64,000 nucleotides of DNA from Dyella jiangningensis. Lineage in GTDB: Bacteria > Pseudomonadota > Gammaproteobacteria > Xanthomonadales > Rhodanobacteraceae. Below the pieces are notes generated by a model. It saw only the letters and a program-made list of their open reading frames with translations, did not search any database and was not told where the DNA came from. The stretch is from the NCBI GenBank assembly GCA_000632805.1, contig CP007444.1, forward strand, positions 4,204,772 to 4,268,771, given 5' to 3'. This document shows positions 9,073 to 18,910 of the stretch, one piece after another. The position numbers and the translations under genes were made by a program. Every line of letters starts with the position of its first letter. Positions within the stretch are counted from its first letter, which is position 1.

Positions 9073-10710
9073 TCAGCGCTCGATCGCGTGCACGCGCACG
9101 CGATACACGTGCGCGTTGTGCGGATCCATCATCAGCTGTCGTCCCTGGTTGCTCTGGTCGCCGTTCAAACGGCGCAACGTCTGCCACGTGTCGCCCTGGC
9201 GGGATACCTCTTCGATGCTGTCGATGCCAGCCACGCGCGTGTCCACGTCGGGATCGCGGCGGATGTTGACGGTAAGCCCGGTGCCGACGAGGTAGAACTC
9301 GTCCGGCGACGACTGAAGCACCAGCATCGCACCGTCCTGGGTTTCCAGCGTCCTGGCCGGCCAGGAGCGCGACAGCGTGCCTTCGAACAGATAGCCACCC
9401 AGCGCCACCGTCTGGGTCGGACGCGGACTGGTCGCATGCAACACCAGTCCACGCGTGCGCCCGTCGGCCTGCGCCGTGGGCAGCATGTCGCCCAGATCGC
9501 GCAGTTCGCCGTAGACCTGCATCAGCAGCGGCGATGAGGCGGCGTCGTTGCCGGGCGCTGGCAGGCTGTCGATATCGAACGGGCTGAAGCCGAAACCCCG
9601 CGCTTCGCCGTACAGGTACAGCGCGTTGTACGGGCCTGCCTCCAGCCTCGCCTCGGGCACGAACACCGGATTGCCCAGCGCCTGGTAGCGCTGCACCCAG
9701 TACGCAAACTCCGGCCAGTAGATGTCCGGCGAATAGAAATCGATGTGGCTGGCGACCGCCTGGTACACCTGCTGAAAGTAGGGATGCGAGCCGCCACTGG
9801 GATACTCACCGGCGCGCTCCTGCGGCGCGGGCAGCTGCACATTGAGATACATCGGCAATGCGTACTGCGCCTTGCCCGCCGCCGCCACCGCGTCGATGTA
9901 GGTGGCATAACGCCATGCCATGAAGACCTCATCCGCAGCGTCGCCGAAGACGTCTTTCCACGTGTGCCCTTTGGGATTGAAGTGCGCGGCCAGCTCCGGC
10001 GTCATCGCGTGGCGGCGAGCCTGCAAGGCCTGCACCAAGCTCGCGGGCACGTCGGCGTTGAATGCACGGTTGGCAGGCTCCGAACGATCGCGGCGCTCAC
10101 CGAGCACGCCCACTTCGTTCTCCACCTGCACCATCAGCACGATCTGCTGCTTGTCCTGAGCGCGCAGATGCGCCATCAGCGCGGCGAACGCCTTGGCGTC
10201 CAGGCGCAGCGTCTCCTCGCCGAAGGTGGAGAGGATCTCCAATGGTGCGCCGTCGATGCCGCGCACGCGCGGGAACCGCCGCACATCGGCTTTCACCCAA
10301 CCCGGCGCGTACTCGGAGAAGCTGTTCTTCCAGCTGCCGAACCACAGCAACACCAGGTGCATGTGCTGGGCACGCGCCACATCGATCCAGTGGTCGAGCA
10401 GGCGGAAGTCGTAGCTTCCCTCACGCGGTTCCAGCTGATCCCATGCCACCGGCATCAGTACTGTGTTGACATGCAGCGCGGCAAGACGCGGCAGGATGAC
10501 ATCCGCCTGCGCTTCGGTGCCGGCTGAGGAATTGCCCAGTTCGCCACCGAAGATCACATACGGCTTGCCGTCCACGATCAACTGGCTGGCGCCCTGGGTG
10601 CGTACCACCCGCGGCAGTTCAGCCGCCTGCGCCGCGCCTGCCCATAGCGCCAGCACGCCGGCCCAGGCGACCAGCCGATTCATCCGCTTCTTCATCCGCG
10701 TCTCTTTCAT
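9073..10710 (-). CDS. GH35-type beta-galactosidase-like enzyme with DUF5597-like tail
   Basis: 545 residues, last gene of the eight-gene leftward operon, 19 bp behind uxuB. Two in-frame ATGs (10710 and 10695) are possible starts; both give a signal peptide ending near GAAQAAELPR. The barrel has the clan GH-A layout: VIFGGELGNSSA, NTVLMPVAWDQLEP, the putative acid/base Glu in MVQVENEVGVLG and the nucleophile Glu in FVPEARLEAG. The C-terminal third looks like the DUF5597 beta domain attached to GH35 and GH42-like enzymes. Beta-galactosidase activity is only the family default. In a glucuronoxylan operon the target may be a galactose or arabinose-like side group, or a beta-xyloside. I am sure of the fold, not of the substrate. 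Confidence 0.8.
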   Translation of the reverse strand: MKETRMKKRMNRLVAWAGVLALWAGAAQAAELPRVVRTQGASQLIVDGKPYVIFGGELGNSSAGTEAQADVILPRLAALHVNTVLMPVAWDQLEPREGSYDFRLLDHWIDVARAQHMHLVLLWFGSWKNSFSEYAPGWVKADVRRFPRVRGIDGAPLEILSTFGEETLRLDAKAFAALMAHLRAQDKQQIVLMVQVENEVGVLGERRDRSEPANRAFNADVPASLVQALQARRHAMTPELAAHFNPKGHTWKDVFGDAADEVFMAWRYATYIDAVAAAGKAQYALPMYLNVQLPAPQERAGEYPSGGSHPYFQQVYQAVASHIDFYSPDIYWPEFAYWVQRYQALGNPVFVPEARLEAGPYNALYLYGEARGFGFSPFDIDSLPAPGNDAASSPLLMQVYGELRDLGDMLPTAQADGRTRGLVLHATSPRPTQTVALGGYLFEGTLSRSWPARTLETQDGAMLVLQSSPDEFYLVGTGLTVNIRRDPDVDTRVAGIDSIEEVSRQGDTWQTLRRLNGDQSNQGRQLMMDPHNAHVYRVRVHAIER

Positions 10711-10729
10711 ACGTTTCCCGAAGGCCCTG

Positions 10730-12205
10730 CTAGACCGCTTTCAGCACGCGCGCCACCGTCGCCGGCGTGGCGTCGCCCAGGGCGCCATAGGCGCGAAGCA
10801 ACCAAGCCCGGAATCGCTCATCGCCGGAGAGCGGCGCGAATACCGCATCCAATGCCAGGAAGGCAGGCACGTCGGTTTCAGGGTCGCCGCTGCAGGTCTG
10901 CCCGAGCGCCGAGAGGGTGTCGTTCAACGGGTCGACCAGCGCAATGCCGCGATGGGCCTGCCGGCGCACGAAATGCATCCATGCGGCCACCGGAATGCAC
11001 AACGGCGCAATGGTTCGCCCCTGCGCGAGCGCTTCGCCAATAGTGCTGAGCAGACGCACGGGCAACTTCTGCGATCCGTCCCATGCGATCTGGGAGAGCC
11101 GGTGGCGAATGGCCGGATTGCGGAAGCGCTCAAGAATCGCGCCGATGTAACTTCCCGCATCGAGGCCTTCCGGCAAGGCGATCACCGGCGCGATGTGCTC
11201 GCGCATCAGGCGCTCCACGAACGCGGCGAGCGCGGGTTCGGCCATCGCCTCGCCCACGCTGTCGATCTCCATCAGCGAGCCGAGATAGGCCAGCGACGAA
11301 TGCGCACCGTTCAACAGGCGTAGCTTGGCGCGATCGTAGCCGGCAATGTCCTGGCTAAGGGTGGCGCCGGCCAACTCCAGCGGCGGGCGATCGTTGCAGA
11401 AGCGATCCTCGACCACCCATTGCGTATAGGTTTCGCGCTGGATCGGCCAAGCGTCGGTCACGCCGAGCTCGTGCTGCACGCGCTCGCGCAGCGCATCGTC
11501 GGTGGCCGGCGTGATGCTGTCCACCATCGAGCACGGAAACGCAACGTGCGCTTCGATCCAGTCGGCCAGCGCGCGATCGAGGCGCTGCGCGTACTGCAAC
11601 ACCGCGCGGCGCAGGCGATGGCCGTTGTCGGCGAGATTGTCGCAACTGAGCACGGTATAGGGCGTCGCGCCTCGCTCGCGGCGCAGGCGCAGGCCTTCCA
11701 CGAGATAGCCGATGGCGCTGCGCGGCGTTTGCGGCGAGGCCAGGTCGTGGACGATGTCCGGATGATTCATGTCCAGGTCGGGGCCGGCCAGGCAGTACCC
11801 CTTCTCGGTGATGGTCAGCGTCACCAGCTTCACCCGCGGATCGGCCAGTCGCGCAAGCACGGCCGCGCCTTCGTCGCGCGCGCACAGCCATTGGCGCACC
11901 GAACCGATCACGCGCAGGCGACTCTCGCGGCCCAGCAGCGACAAGGCATACAGACCGTCCTGCGGGCGCAACACGTCGCGCGCCTCGCTGCTGTGCAGGG
12001 AAACACCGCAGATAGCCCAGTCCGGGAAGCGCGCCAGCAGATCGTCGAGATACACCGCCTGGTGCGCGCGATGAAACGCGCCCGCGCCGATATGCACGAC
12101 GCCGATGCGCACCTCGTTCAGCGCGTAAGCCGGCGTCGCCACCGATGCGGGCAGCCCGGCCAATGCGCGCACGGAAAGCCGCTTGAGAACCGAATCCACC
12201 CTCAT
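10730..12205 (-). CDS. uxuB: D-mannonate oxidoreductase (fructuronate reductase)
   Basis: 491 residues of the long-chain mannitol dehydrogenase family. It reduces D-fructuronate to D-mannonate with NADH. The nucleotide-binding stretch GVVHIGAGAFHRAHQ is at the N-terminus and the catalytic KLRLLNGAHS (Lys, Asn, His) is in the second half. The start ATG at 12205 overlaps the kdgK stop by one base (TGATG), a classic coupled junction; a TTG three bases earlier is possible. Lying between kdgK and the GH35-type gene in an operon with manD and GH67 assigns it to the uronate branch rather than to mannitol or altronate metabolism. Confidence 0.92.
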   Translation of the reverse strand: MRVDSVLKRLSVRALAGLPASVATPAYALNEVRIGVVHIGAGAFHRAHQAVYLDDLLARFPDWAICGVSLHSSEARDVLRPQDGLYALSLLGRESRLRVIGSVRQWLCARDEGAAVLARLADPRVKLVTLTITEKGYCLAGPDLDMNHPDIVHDLASPQTPRSAIGYLVEGLRLRRERGATPYTVLSCDNLADNGHRLRRAVLQYAQRLDRALADWIEAHVAFPCSMVDSITPATDDALRERVQHELGVTDAWPIQRETYTQWVVEDRFCNDRPPLELAGATLSQDIAGYDRAKLRLLNGAHSSLAYLGSLMEIDSVGEAMAEPALAAFVERLMREHIAPVIALPEGLDAGSYIGAILERFRNPAIRHRLSQIAWDGSQKLPVRLLSTIGEALAQGRTIAPLCIPVAAWMHFVRRQAHRGIALVDPLNDTLSALGQTCSGDPETDVPAFLALDAVFAPLSGDERFRAWLLRAYGALGDATPATVARVLKAV

Positions 12206-13236
12206 CAACGCTTCACCTCAAAACCATCCTGTGCAAGATAGGCACGGATATCCGCCTCGCGCGACAGGTTCACATCACCGGGAATGGAATGCTTGAGGCA
12301 AGTGGCGGCCATGGCGAAGTCGAGCGCCGCCTCCTCGCCCATGTCGCACAGCAGGCCATGCAGGAAACCCGCGGCAAACGCGTCGCCGCCGCCGATGCGA
12401 TCGACGATGCCGGTGAGCGTGTGCGGCGCCGTGTGCAGCACGCGATCGCTCAGTGCCAGCAAGCCGGACAACTGATGGTCATCCACGTTGCTGTGCAGAC
12501 GCGCGGTTGCCACCAGGCGACGGAGGCTCGGCCACGTATCGAACGCGGCGACGGCGGCTGCGGCGAAGCGCTCGCCCGCATCGTCCTGCGTAAAGGTTTC
12601 ACCGAGAATCAGCGCCACGTCACGATCGTTGCCGAACACCAGCTCGGCGTAATCGACCACCTCTCGCAGCAGCGCCGGCGCCTGCGGCGCACGCGGGCCC
12701 CACAGCTTGCTTCGATAGTTGCAGTCGAAGGAAACGCGTACGCCCTTTTCGCGCGCAGCGCGCACGGCGGCCAGCGCAGCCTCGGCGGTGGTCTCGTTGA
12801 GCGCGAGGTTGATGCCCGAAAGGTGCAGCCATTGCGCGCCTTCGAGCTGCCGCGGCCAGTCGTAGCTTTCCGCGCTGGTGTGCGAGAACACCGAGCCTGC
12901 GCGGTCATACAGCACGTCGGTGGGACGCTGCATGGCGCCGGGCGTCATGAAATAGAGGCCCATGCGCCCTTCCGCGTAACGCATGCGAGAGGTATCCACC
13001 CCGTGGCGACGCAGTTCGCCCGCGGCGGCGTGGCCAACAGCATTGTCGGGCAACGCGCTGACCATGGCGCTGTCATGCCCGAGAATGGCGAGCGAGGACG
13101 CCACGTTCGCTTCGGCACCGCCGAAGCGGGCGTCGAAGCGCGGCGACTGCAGCAGCAGTTCCTGGCCGGATGGCGACAGCCGCAACAGCAGTTCGCCGAA
13201 GCAGACGATGCGTGCGCGTTGGGATGGATGGCTCAT
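12205..13236 (-). CDS. kdgK: 2-keto-3-deoxygluconate kinase (PfkB family)
   Basis: 343 residues. It phosphorylates 2-keto-3-deoxygluconate (KDG) to KDPG using ATP. The PfkB signatures are visible: FGGAEANVASSLAILG in the N-terminal substrate-binding region and DRIGGGDAFAAGFLHG near the C-terminus, whose Asp is the catalytic base. The N-terminus VCFGELLLRLSP is typical of KdgK. It starts 10 bp after the GH3 gene and overlaps uxuB by one base. Together with uxaC, uxuB and manD it completes glucuronate to KDPG; no KDPG aldolase gene is in the window. Confidence 0.93.
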   Translation of the reverse strand: MSHPSQRARIVCFGELLLRLSPSGQELLLQSPRFDARFGGAEANVASSLAILGHDSAMVSALPDNAVGHAAAGELRRHGVDTSRMRYAEGRMGLYFMTPGAMQRPTDVLYDRAGSVFSHTSAESYDWPRQLEGAQWLHLSGINLALNETTAEAALAAVRAAREKGVRVSFDCNYRSKLWGPRAPQAPALLREVVDYAELVFGNDRDVALILGETFTQDDAGERFAAAAVAAFDTWPSLRRLVATARLHSNVDDHQLSGLLALSDRVLHTAPHTLTGIVDRIGGGDAFAAGFLHGLLCDMGEEAALDFAMAATCLKHSIPGDVNLSREADIRAYLAQDGFEVKR

Positions 13237-13246
13237 GCGAGGGTCC

Positions 13247-15970
13247 TCACGGCGTCACCGTGAATGTCTTGGTGGCGCGGATGTCAGCGCTGGAGGCGCC
13301 GACCTGCACTTCGTAGCGACCGGGCGTTACGGCATCTTCGCGCTGCTGTTCATCGTAATAGCGCAGGTCCTTCGCGGCCGACACGGTGAAGCCGACCTCG
13401 CGCTCTTCGCCCGGCTGCAGCGTGATGCGCTGGAAGCCGCGCAAGTCCTTCTGCGCCTGTGTTCCCTTCGCCTGCAACGGACGCAGATAGAGCTGCACCA
13501 CTTCGTCACCCGCGCGATGACCGGTGTTCTTCACCTTAACCGTCACGTGCATGCTGCCGTCACGCGCGATGCTGTCGCCGTCGAGCGCGAGGCCCGAATA
13601 GCCGAAGCTGGTGTAGGACAGGCCATAGCCGAACGGATACAGCGGCGTGCCTTCGAAGTAGCGGTAGGTGCGGCCGCGCATGTCGTAGTTGTCGAACGCG
13701 GGCAGCTTCTCGCTGGCCTTGTAGAAGGTGACCGGCAGGCGGCCGGCGGGGTTCACCGCGCCGAACAGCACGTCGGCCACCGCGTTGCCGCCGCGCTGGC
13801 CGGGATACCAGGCCAGCACGATGCCGGGCACATGCTGCCTGGCCCAGTCGATCGCCAGCGCAGAGCCGGAGGTGAGCACCATCACCATCGGCTTGCCGGT
13901 GCGGCGCAGCGCTTCCAGCAGTTTCTCCTGCGTGGCGGGCAGGCGCAGGTCGGTGCGATCACCACCGGCGAAGCCGGGGTAGTTGACCTTCATCTCCTCG
14001 CCTTCCACGTCGCTGTTGAGGCCGCCAACATAGATCACCACGTCCGCGTGACGGGCCGCATCCAAGGCCTCTTCCAGCGGCGGCTTGGCGCCGGGTAGGC
14101 GCCAGGCGAGGCGCACGTCGTGATTCTGGTTGTTGTTGGCGTACTCCAGGCGAACGTCATAGGCCTTGCCGGCCTTGAGATCCACGAAGGCGCTGCTGGG
14201 GCGCTTCGCGGTGGGGTCGCCACCCCAGGCGTCGAGCACCTGGCGTCCATCCACATACAGTCGATAGCCATCGCTGGCTGGCGCGCTCACTTCGTAGCGG
14301 CCAGACACCGGCGGCAGCAACTGGCCACTCCAGCGCACGCTGAACTCATGAATCGCCAATGCACGATCCGACGGCAGCTCGCCGCGCATGATCAGGTCGT
14401 CGGTGGGCGTGCCGTGGTCCCACTGGAAGCCGATCTTCGGATCGACGCGCGTGAGCACCGGCGCAGAGGTGAAATCATTGCCGCGGAAATACTCGGCCTT
14501 GAGCCCGTGTTCCGTGGTATCTGCGGAAGGACGCAGGTAGCGCGCCTCGATCAGCGCCGACGTGCCCTGGCCATCGAACCCCTGTACCAGCGAGGCGCCT
14601 TTGGCGTAGGTCACTTGCGCCTGCGGCAGGGCCTCGCGAATGCCCTGCAGGATGGTCACCGGGTCCGCCGGCGTGCCGTGGTAGTTGCCCAGCAGCGCGG
14701 TGACGTCGTCGGCCGTCGGGCCGATCACCGCCACATGCTTGAGCTCGTGCGACAACGGCAGGATGCCATCGTTCTTCAGCAGCACGATCGACGCCTCGGC
14801 CGCACGGCGTGCCAGCGCATCGTGCTCGGGCGACTGGTTGACCGAATAGGGAATCTGCGCCCAGCGCACGCGCTCAGGCGGATCGAACATGCCCAGGCGC
14901 ATGCGCGCCAGCATCAGTCGCTTGAGCGAGACGTCGATGTCCGCTTCGCTGATCAGGCCCTGGTGCACGGCGTTGACCAACGCGGCGTAGGTGTGGCCGC
15001 AGTTGAGGTCATCACCGTTCTTCACCGCCAGCGAAGACGCCTCTTCAGCGGTCGCCACCATCTTGTGGCGCGCGAAGATATCGTCGACCGAATCGCAGTC
15101 GGACACCACGTAACCCTTGAAGCCCCAATCCTTGCGCAGGATCTCGCCCAGCAGGCGTGGGCTGGCCGAGGCGGATTCGCCATTCACACGGTTGTAGGCG
15201 CCCATCACCGCGTCGACGTGGCCCTCCTGCACCAACGCCTGAAACGCCGGCAGGTAGGTGTCGTGCAGGTCGCGCTCGCTCGGGTGCACGTCGAAGTGAT
15301 GGCGTTCCGATTCCGGACCGCTGTGCACGGCGAAATGCTTCGCCGTGGCGTCGAGCTTGCGATAAGTCGGATCGTCGCCCTGCAGGCCGCGCACGAAGGC
15401 CACGCCCATGCGCGAGGTGAGGAAGGGATCCTCGCCGTAGGTCTCCTGGCCACGGCCCCAGCGGGGATCGCGGAAGATGTTGATGTTGGGCGACCAGAAC
15501 GTCAGGCCTTCGTAGCGACCGTGCATGTCGTGCCGCAGGAATTCCTGGTGCTTGGCGCGCGCCTCGTCGCTGACGGCGGTGGCGACCTGACCCATCAGCG
15601 TGGTGTCGAAGGTGGCAGCGAGGCCGATCGCCTGCGGAAACACCGTGGCACCGCCCGCGCGTGCCACGCCATGCAGGCCTTCGTTCCACCATTCGTAGGC
15701 GGGCACGCCAAGGCGCGGAATGGCGGGCGCGTTGTTCTGCATCTGCGCCACCTTCTCTTCCAGCGTCATGCGCGAGACGAGGTCGGCGGCGCGATCTTCG
15801 AAGCTGCGGTTGAGGTCGAGGTACACCGGCGCGGCGCTTGCCGCTTGCCTGGTCGTATCCGCATGCGGCGCGCAGGAAGACGTACCCAGCGCGAGCAGCA
15901 CGGCCACCGCCATCGTTTGCAGCAGCGTGTGCCTGCGGTCATTCGCTTCCCGGTGCATCGAGCTCTTCAT
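13247..15970 (-). CDS. GH3 beta-xylosidase/beta-glucosidase with PA14 insert
   Basis: 907 residues. ATG at 15970 follows GAGAGG and is preferred to a long upstream extension. The leader has twin arginines and a hydrophobic run ending LGTSSC, so it is exported and may be a lipoprotein, although the lipobox lacks the usual Leu at -3. Domains in order: GH3 N-terminal barrel with the nucleophile Asp in YVVSDCDSVDD, the alpha/beta C-terminal domain (AAEASIVLLKNDGILPL), a PA14-like insert beginning near GLKAEYFRGNDF, return to the GH3 C-domain (YPFGYGLSYTSF), and a fibronectin-III-like tail. PA14-bearing GH3 enzymes act on small beta-glycosides. In this operon release of xylose from short xylo-oligosaccharides in the periplasm is most likely. 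Confidence 0.92.
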   Translation of the reverse strand: MKSSMHREANDRRHTLLQTMAVAVLLALGTSSCAPHADTTRQAASAAPVYLDLNRSFEDRAADLVSRMTLEEKVAQMQNNAPAIPRLGVPAYEWWNEGLHGVARAGGATVFPQAIGLAATFDTTLMGQVATAVSDEARAKHQEFLRHDMHGRYEGLTFWSPNINIFRDPRWGRGQETYGEDPFLTSRMGVAFVRGLQGDDPTYRKLDATAKHFAVHSGPESERHHFDVHPSERDLHDTYLPAFQALVQEGHVDAVMGAYNRVNGESASASPRLLGEILRKDWGFKGYVVSDCDSVDDIFARHKMVATAEEASSLAVKNGDDLNCGHTYAALVNAVHQGLISEADIDVSLKRLMLARMRLGMFDPPERVRWAQIPYSVNQSPEHDALARRAAEASIVLLKNDGILPLSHELKHVAVIGPTADDVTALLGNYHGTPADPVTILQGIREALPQAQVTYAKGASLVQGFDGQGTSALIEARYLRPSADTTEHGLKAEYFRGNDFTSAPVLTRVDPKIGFQWDHGTPTDDLIMRGELPSDRALAIHEFSVRWSGQLLPPVSGRYEVSAPASDGYRLYVDGRQVLDAWGGDPTAKRPSSAFVDLKAGKAYDVRLEYANNNQNHDVRLAWRLPGAKPPLEEALDAARHADVVIYVGGLNSDVEGEEMKVNYPGFAGGDRTDLRLPATQEKLLEALRRTGKPMVMVLTSGSALAIDWARQHVPGIVLAWYPGQRGGNAVADVLFGAVNPAGRLPVTFYKASEKLPAFDNYDMRGRTYRYFEGTPLYPFGYGLSYTSFGYSGLALDGDSIARDGSMHVTVKVKNTGHRAGDEVVQLYLRPLQAKGTQAQKDLRGFQRITLQPGEEREVGFTVSAAKDLRYYDEQQREDAVTPGRYEVQVGASSADIRATKTFTVTP

Positions 15971-15980
15971 CCGTTTCCTC

Positions 15981-17654
15981 TCAAGGTTGGTGCAGCAGGC
16001 GCGCATACGGCCCCAGCGTGGTGCCCACGAAGCCACCGGCCACGTCGGTGCTGAGCACCGTGCCATCGACATCGCGCAGCAGCCATTGCCAGCCCGCGCC
16101 CTCGTCGTAGGCGAAGCCATAGCGGCCGCCATCGCCACTGATCTTCAATTGCAGGTGTTGCGGCGCCTTGGCGAGCGTGGCGGTCGCGAGCACGGCGCTG
16201 TCCGCACCGCGATGGCGGCGCACGGTCAGCAGCCATTGCTGCCCTTCGCGATGGATGCCGAACGCGTACCAGTAGTGTTCGTTCTGGAAGGCCGCGAGGC
16301 CAGCTTCGACATTGGCCTGCACCGGCGCGACCAGCTGCGTGCTGGCATCGAACGCGAGGTGTTGCTGCGGGCGTGCCAGGAAGGACGGGTTGTGCAGCGT
16401 GTCCAGGTCATCCGCCTGCGGATGGATGGCGAGTTGCCCGGGATGCGCGCGCAGGTCGGTCCAGGGCTGGGCCGGGGTGCGCACGAACATCCATGAAGCA
16501 TCCAATGCGGGCTTGTCGAAGTCGTCGCGCCAGGTGAAGTTGCCACTGTGCGGCGCCTGCGTTTCGCGTGCCAGCAGCGCCGGCCCCTTGACCACCTGCG
16601 GAACCGCCTTTCCTTTGGGAAGAATGGACGGCCATCCGTCCTTCCATGTCACCGGCAGCAGGAAGGTCTCGCGCCCGGTGTTGTAGTGCACCCGATCATA
16701 GGCGCGGCTGGCCAGGAACACGGCCCACCAGCTGCCATCCTGTGCCTCCACCAGATCGGCATGACCGGCGTTGACGATCGGTTGGTTGCGATCGGACGGA
16801 AGGTCGCGTTGCGTGAGGGTCGGATTGCCGCTGTACGGTGTGTACGGTCCCCACACGGCGCGGCTGCGCAACACCACTTCCGAATGTTGCGGCCCGGTGC
16901 CGCCCTCGGCGCACATCAGGTAGTACCAGCCATCGCGCTTGTAGACGTGCGGGCCTTCGATCCAGATCGGTTTGGTAGCCGGATCGACACCACCATCAAG
17001 CAGCACGCGTCGCGGTCCCACCAGCGCATGCTGGCGGAGATCGAACTCCTGCATCCAGATCGCGCGATGACCGTCGTAGCGCGAGCCACCTTCGGGCACG
17101 CCGTTGTTGACGACGTATGCCTTGCCGTCGTCATCGAAGAACAGCGAAGGATCGATGCCGCCGGCCAGGCCGGGCAGCCACACCGGATCGGACCACGGCC
17201 CCGCTGGATTCGTCGCGGTGGCGATGAAATTGCCGCCGCTATCCACCGAGGTGTTGATCACATAGAACGTGCCGTCGTGATGCGAAATCGCCGGCGCGTA
17301 GAGGCCACGCGACATGCCTTGACCGTCCAGCTTCACCTGTGACGGGCGGTCGATGACATGGCCGATCAGCGCCCAGTGAACGAGGTCGCGACTCTCGTAC
17401 ACCGGAAGGCCGGGGAAATACACGAAGCTGGAGTTCACCAGGTAGTAGCGGTCACCGACGCGCACCACGCTGGGATCCGGACTGAAGCCGGTCAGCACCG
17501 GGTTGTAGTAGTGGCCCGGCGGCAACGGCTGCTCGAACGCGGCATCGTGCCCGCGGTATTCGAACCAGTCGAACAACACCGGCTCCTGCGCATGCACCGC
17601 CGTCCCCAGCACCAGGGCGAGCCCGCACGTGACACGACGAAGAAGGCGGCGCAT
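15981..17654 (-). CDS. GH43 beta-xylosidase/arabinofuranosidase with C-terminal beta-sandwich
   Basis: 557 residues, ATG at 17654 just 5 bp after the manD stop, with GGTGAG overlapping that stop. A signal peptide ends near LGTAVHAQEP, so unlike the GH43 at the left edge this one is exported. The five-blade catalytic domain shows the three acidic residues: Asp in GFSPDPSVVRV (base), Asp in GGIDPSLFFDD (pKa modulator) and Glu in IWIEGPHVYKRDGWYY (acid). The C-terminal part, from about FTWRDDFDKPALDASW, is the concanavalin-like sandwich usual in GH43 beta-xylosidases. It probably removes xylose or arabinose from oligosaccharides in the periplasm. Confidence 0.92.
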   Translation of the reverse strand: MRRLLRRVTCGLALVLGTAVHAQEPVLFDWFEYRGHDAAFEQPLPPGHYYNPVLTGFSPDPSVVRVGDRYYLVNSSFVYFPGLPVYESRDLVHWALIGHVIDRPSQVKLDGQGMSRGLYAPAISHHDGTFYVINTSVDSGGNFIATATNPAGPWSDPVWLPGLAGGIDPSLFFDDDGKAYVVNNGVPEGGSRYDGHRAIWMQEFDLRQHALVGPRRVLLDGGVDPATKPIWIEGPHVYKRDGWYYLMCAEGGTGPQHSEVVLRSRAVWGPYTPYSGNPTLTQRDLPSDRNQPIVNAGHADLVEAQDGSWWAVFLASRAYDRVHYNTGRETFLLPVTWKDGWPSILPKGKAVPQVVKGPALLARETQAPHSGNFTWRDDFDKPALDASWMFVRTPAQPWTDLRAHPGQLAIHPQADDLDTLHNPSFLARPQQHLAFDASTQLVAPVQANVEAGLAAFQNEHYWYAFGIHREGQQWLLTVRRHRGADSAVLATATLAKAPQHLQLKISGDGGRYGFAYDEGAGWQWLLRDVDGTVLSTDVAGGFVGTTLGPYARLLHQP

Positions 17655-17659
17655 CGTGC

Positions 17660-18910
17660 TCACCAATCCCACATCGAGCCGTCTTCCAGCCGCGCGATCG
17701 GCAACTGCTTGGGCGCGTAGGGGAAGCGCGCGGCAAGCTTCTCGTCGATGGTGACGCCATGGCCCGCGCTATCGCCGCAATGCAGGCGGCCTGCACGGAA
17801 CTCGTAGTCGTGCGGGAACACTTCGTTCGTCTCGTCCGAATGGAACATGTATTCCTGGATGCCGAAGTTCGGCACCCACGTGTCGAAATGCAACGCTGCG
17901 CCCATGCACACCGGCGAGAGATCGGTGGCGCCGTGGAAGCCGGTGCGCACCTGATGCAACGCGGCGAAGTCGGCAAGGCGACGCAAATGCGTGATGCCGC
18001 CGCCGTGCACGATGGTGGTGCGGATGTAGTCGATCAGCTGGTTCTCGATCAGGTGCTTGCAGTCCCAGATCGAGTTGAACACTTCGCCTACAGCGAGTGG
18101 CGTGACCGAGTGCTGTCGAATCAGCTCGAACGATTTCTGGTTTTCCGCTGGCGTACTGTCTTCCAGCCAGAACAGGCGATACGGCTCCAGGCTGCGCGCC
18201 AGGCGGGCGGCTTCGATCGGCGTGAGGCGATGGTGCACGTCGTGCAGCAGTTCCACCTCGTCGCCATGGTCGGCGCGCAGGCGTTCGAACAGCTTGGGCA
18301 CCACATCGAGGTAGCGCGGCGTGGACCACACGGTTTCCAGCGGCAGTTCGCTTTCGGCCGGCTCGTACGGCTTGCCGCCCACCGAAATGCCATAGGCCTT
18401 CTTCACGCCTGGCACGCCGCACTGCGCACGGATGGCAAGAAAACCCATCTCCTTGAAGCGCGCCACTTCTTCGCTTGTTTCGCCAATGTCGCGACCGTTG
18501 GCGTGACCGTACACCAGCGCGCCTTCGCGCGAACGTCCACCGAGCAGTTGGTAGATCGGCAGGCCCGCCATCTTGCCGAGGATGTCCCACAACGCGACGT
18601 CGACGGCGGCGAGCGCGGTCATTGTGACCGGGCCACGGCGCCAGTACGCGCCACGGTAGAAGAACTGCCAGATGTCCTCGATACGACCGGCATCGCGTCC
18701 GATCAGGTTCGGCACCACGTGATCCTGCAGGTACGAAGCCACCGCCAGTTCGCGTCCGTTGAGCGTGGCATCGCCCAGGCCGGTGACGCCCGAACGCGTG
18801 ACGATCTTCAGCGTGACGAAGTTGCGACCCGGACAGGTGACGATGACCTTGGCCTCGACGATCTCGCGGTCGCGTGCGGAGCCCTGGTGGTCGATGGGAG
18901 CGGTGCTCAT
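17660..18910 (-). CDS. manD: D-mannonate dehydratase, enolase superfamily (ManD/RspA type)
   Basis: 416 residues. It dehydrates D-mannonate to KDG and replaces the unrelated UxuA of enteric bacteria. Enolase-superfamily features are clear: the capping N-terminus, metal ligands Asp in [11 protein letters not shown], Glu in [12 protein letters not shown] and Glu in [12 protein letters not shown], the His in [13 protein letters not shown], and the C-terminal GSMWDW that closes the ManD active site. The start overlaps the stop of the preceding acetylesterase gene by four bases (ATGA). Some family members are nearly inactive gluconate or mannonate dehydratases, but the presence of uxaC, uxuB and kdgK in the same locus supports full activity here. 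Confidence 0.93.
   Translation of the reverse strand: MSTAPIDHQGSARDREIVEAKVIVTCPGRNFVTLKIVTRSGVTGLGDATLNGRELAVASYLQDHVVPNLIGRDAGRIEDIWQFFYRGAYWRRGPVTMTALAAVDVALWDILGKMAGLPIYQLLGGRSREGALVYGHANGRDIGETSEEVARFKEMGFLAIRAQCGVPGVKKAYGISVGGKPYEPAESELPLETVWSTPRYLDVVPKLFERLRADHGDEVELLHDVHHRLTPIEAARLARSLEPYRLFWLEDSTPAENQKSFELIRQHSVTPLAVGEVFNSIWDCKHLIENQLIDYIRTTIVHGGGITHLRRLADFAALHQVRTGFHGATDLSPVCMGAALHFDTWVPNFGIQEYMFHSDETNEVFPHDYEFRAGRLHCGDSAGHGVTIDEKLAARFPYAPKQLPIARLEDGSMWDW

Noticed and set aside
9683..9696. TGGTAGCGCTGCAC, similar to the xyl-box
   Set aside because: Lies inside the GH35-type coding sequence; the left ten bases match but the right end does not, and no promoter is expected there.
14120..16054. 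Rightward open frame of 644 codons across the GH3 gene
   Set aside because: Antisense shadow of GH3 with no family features.
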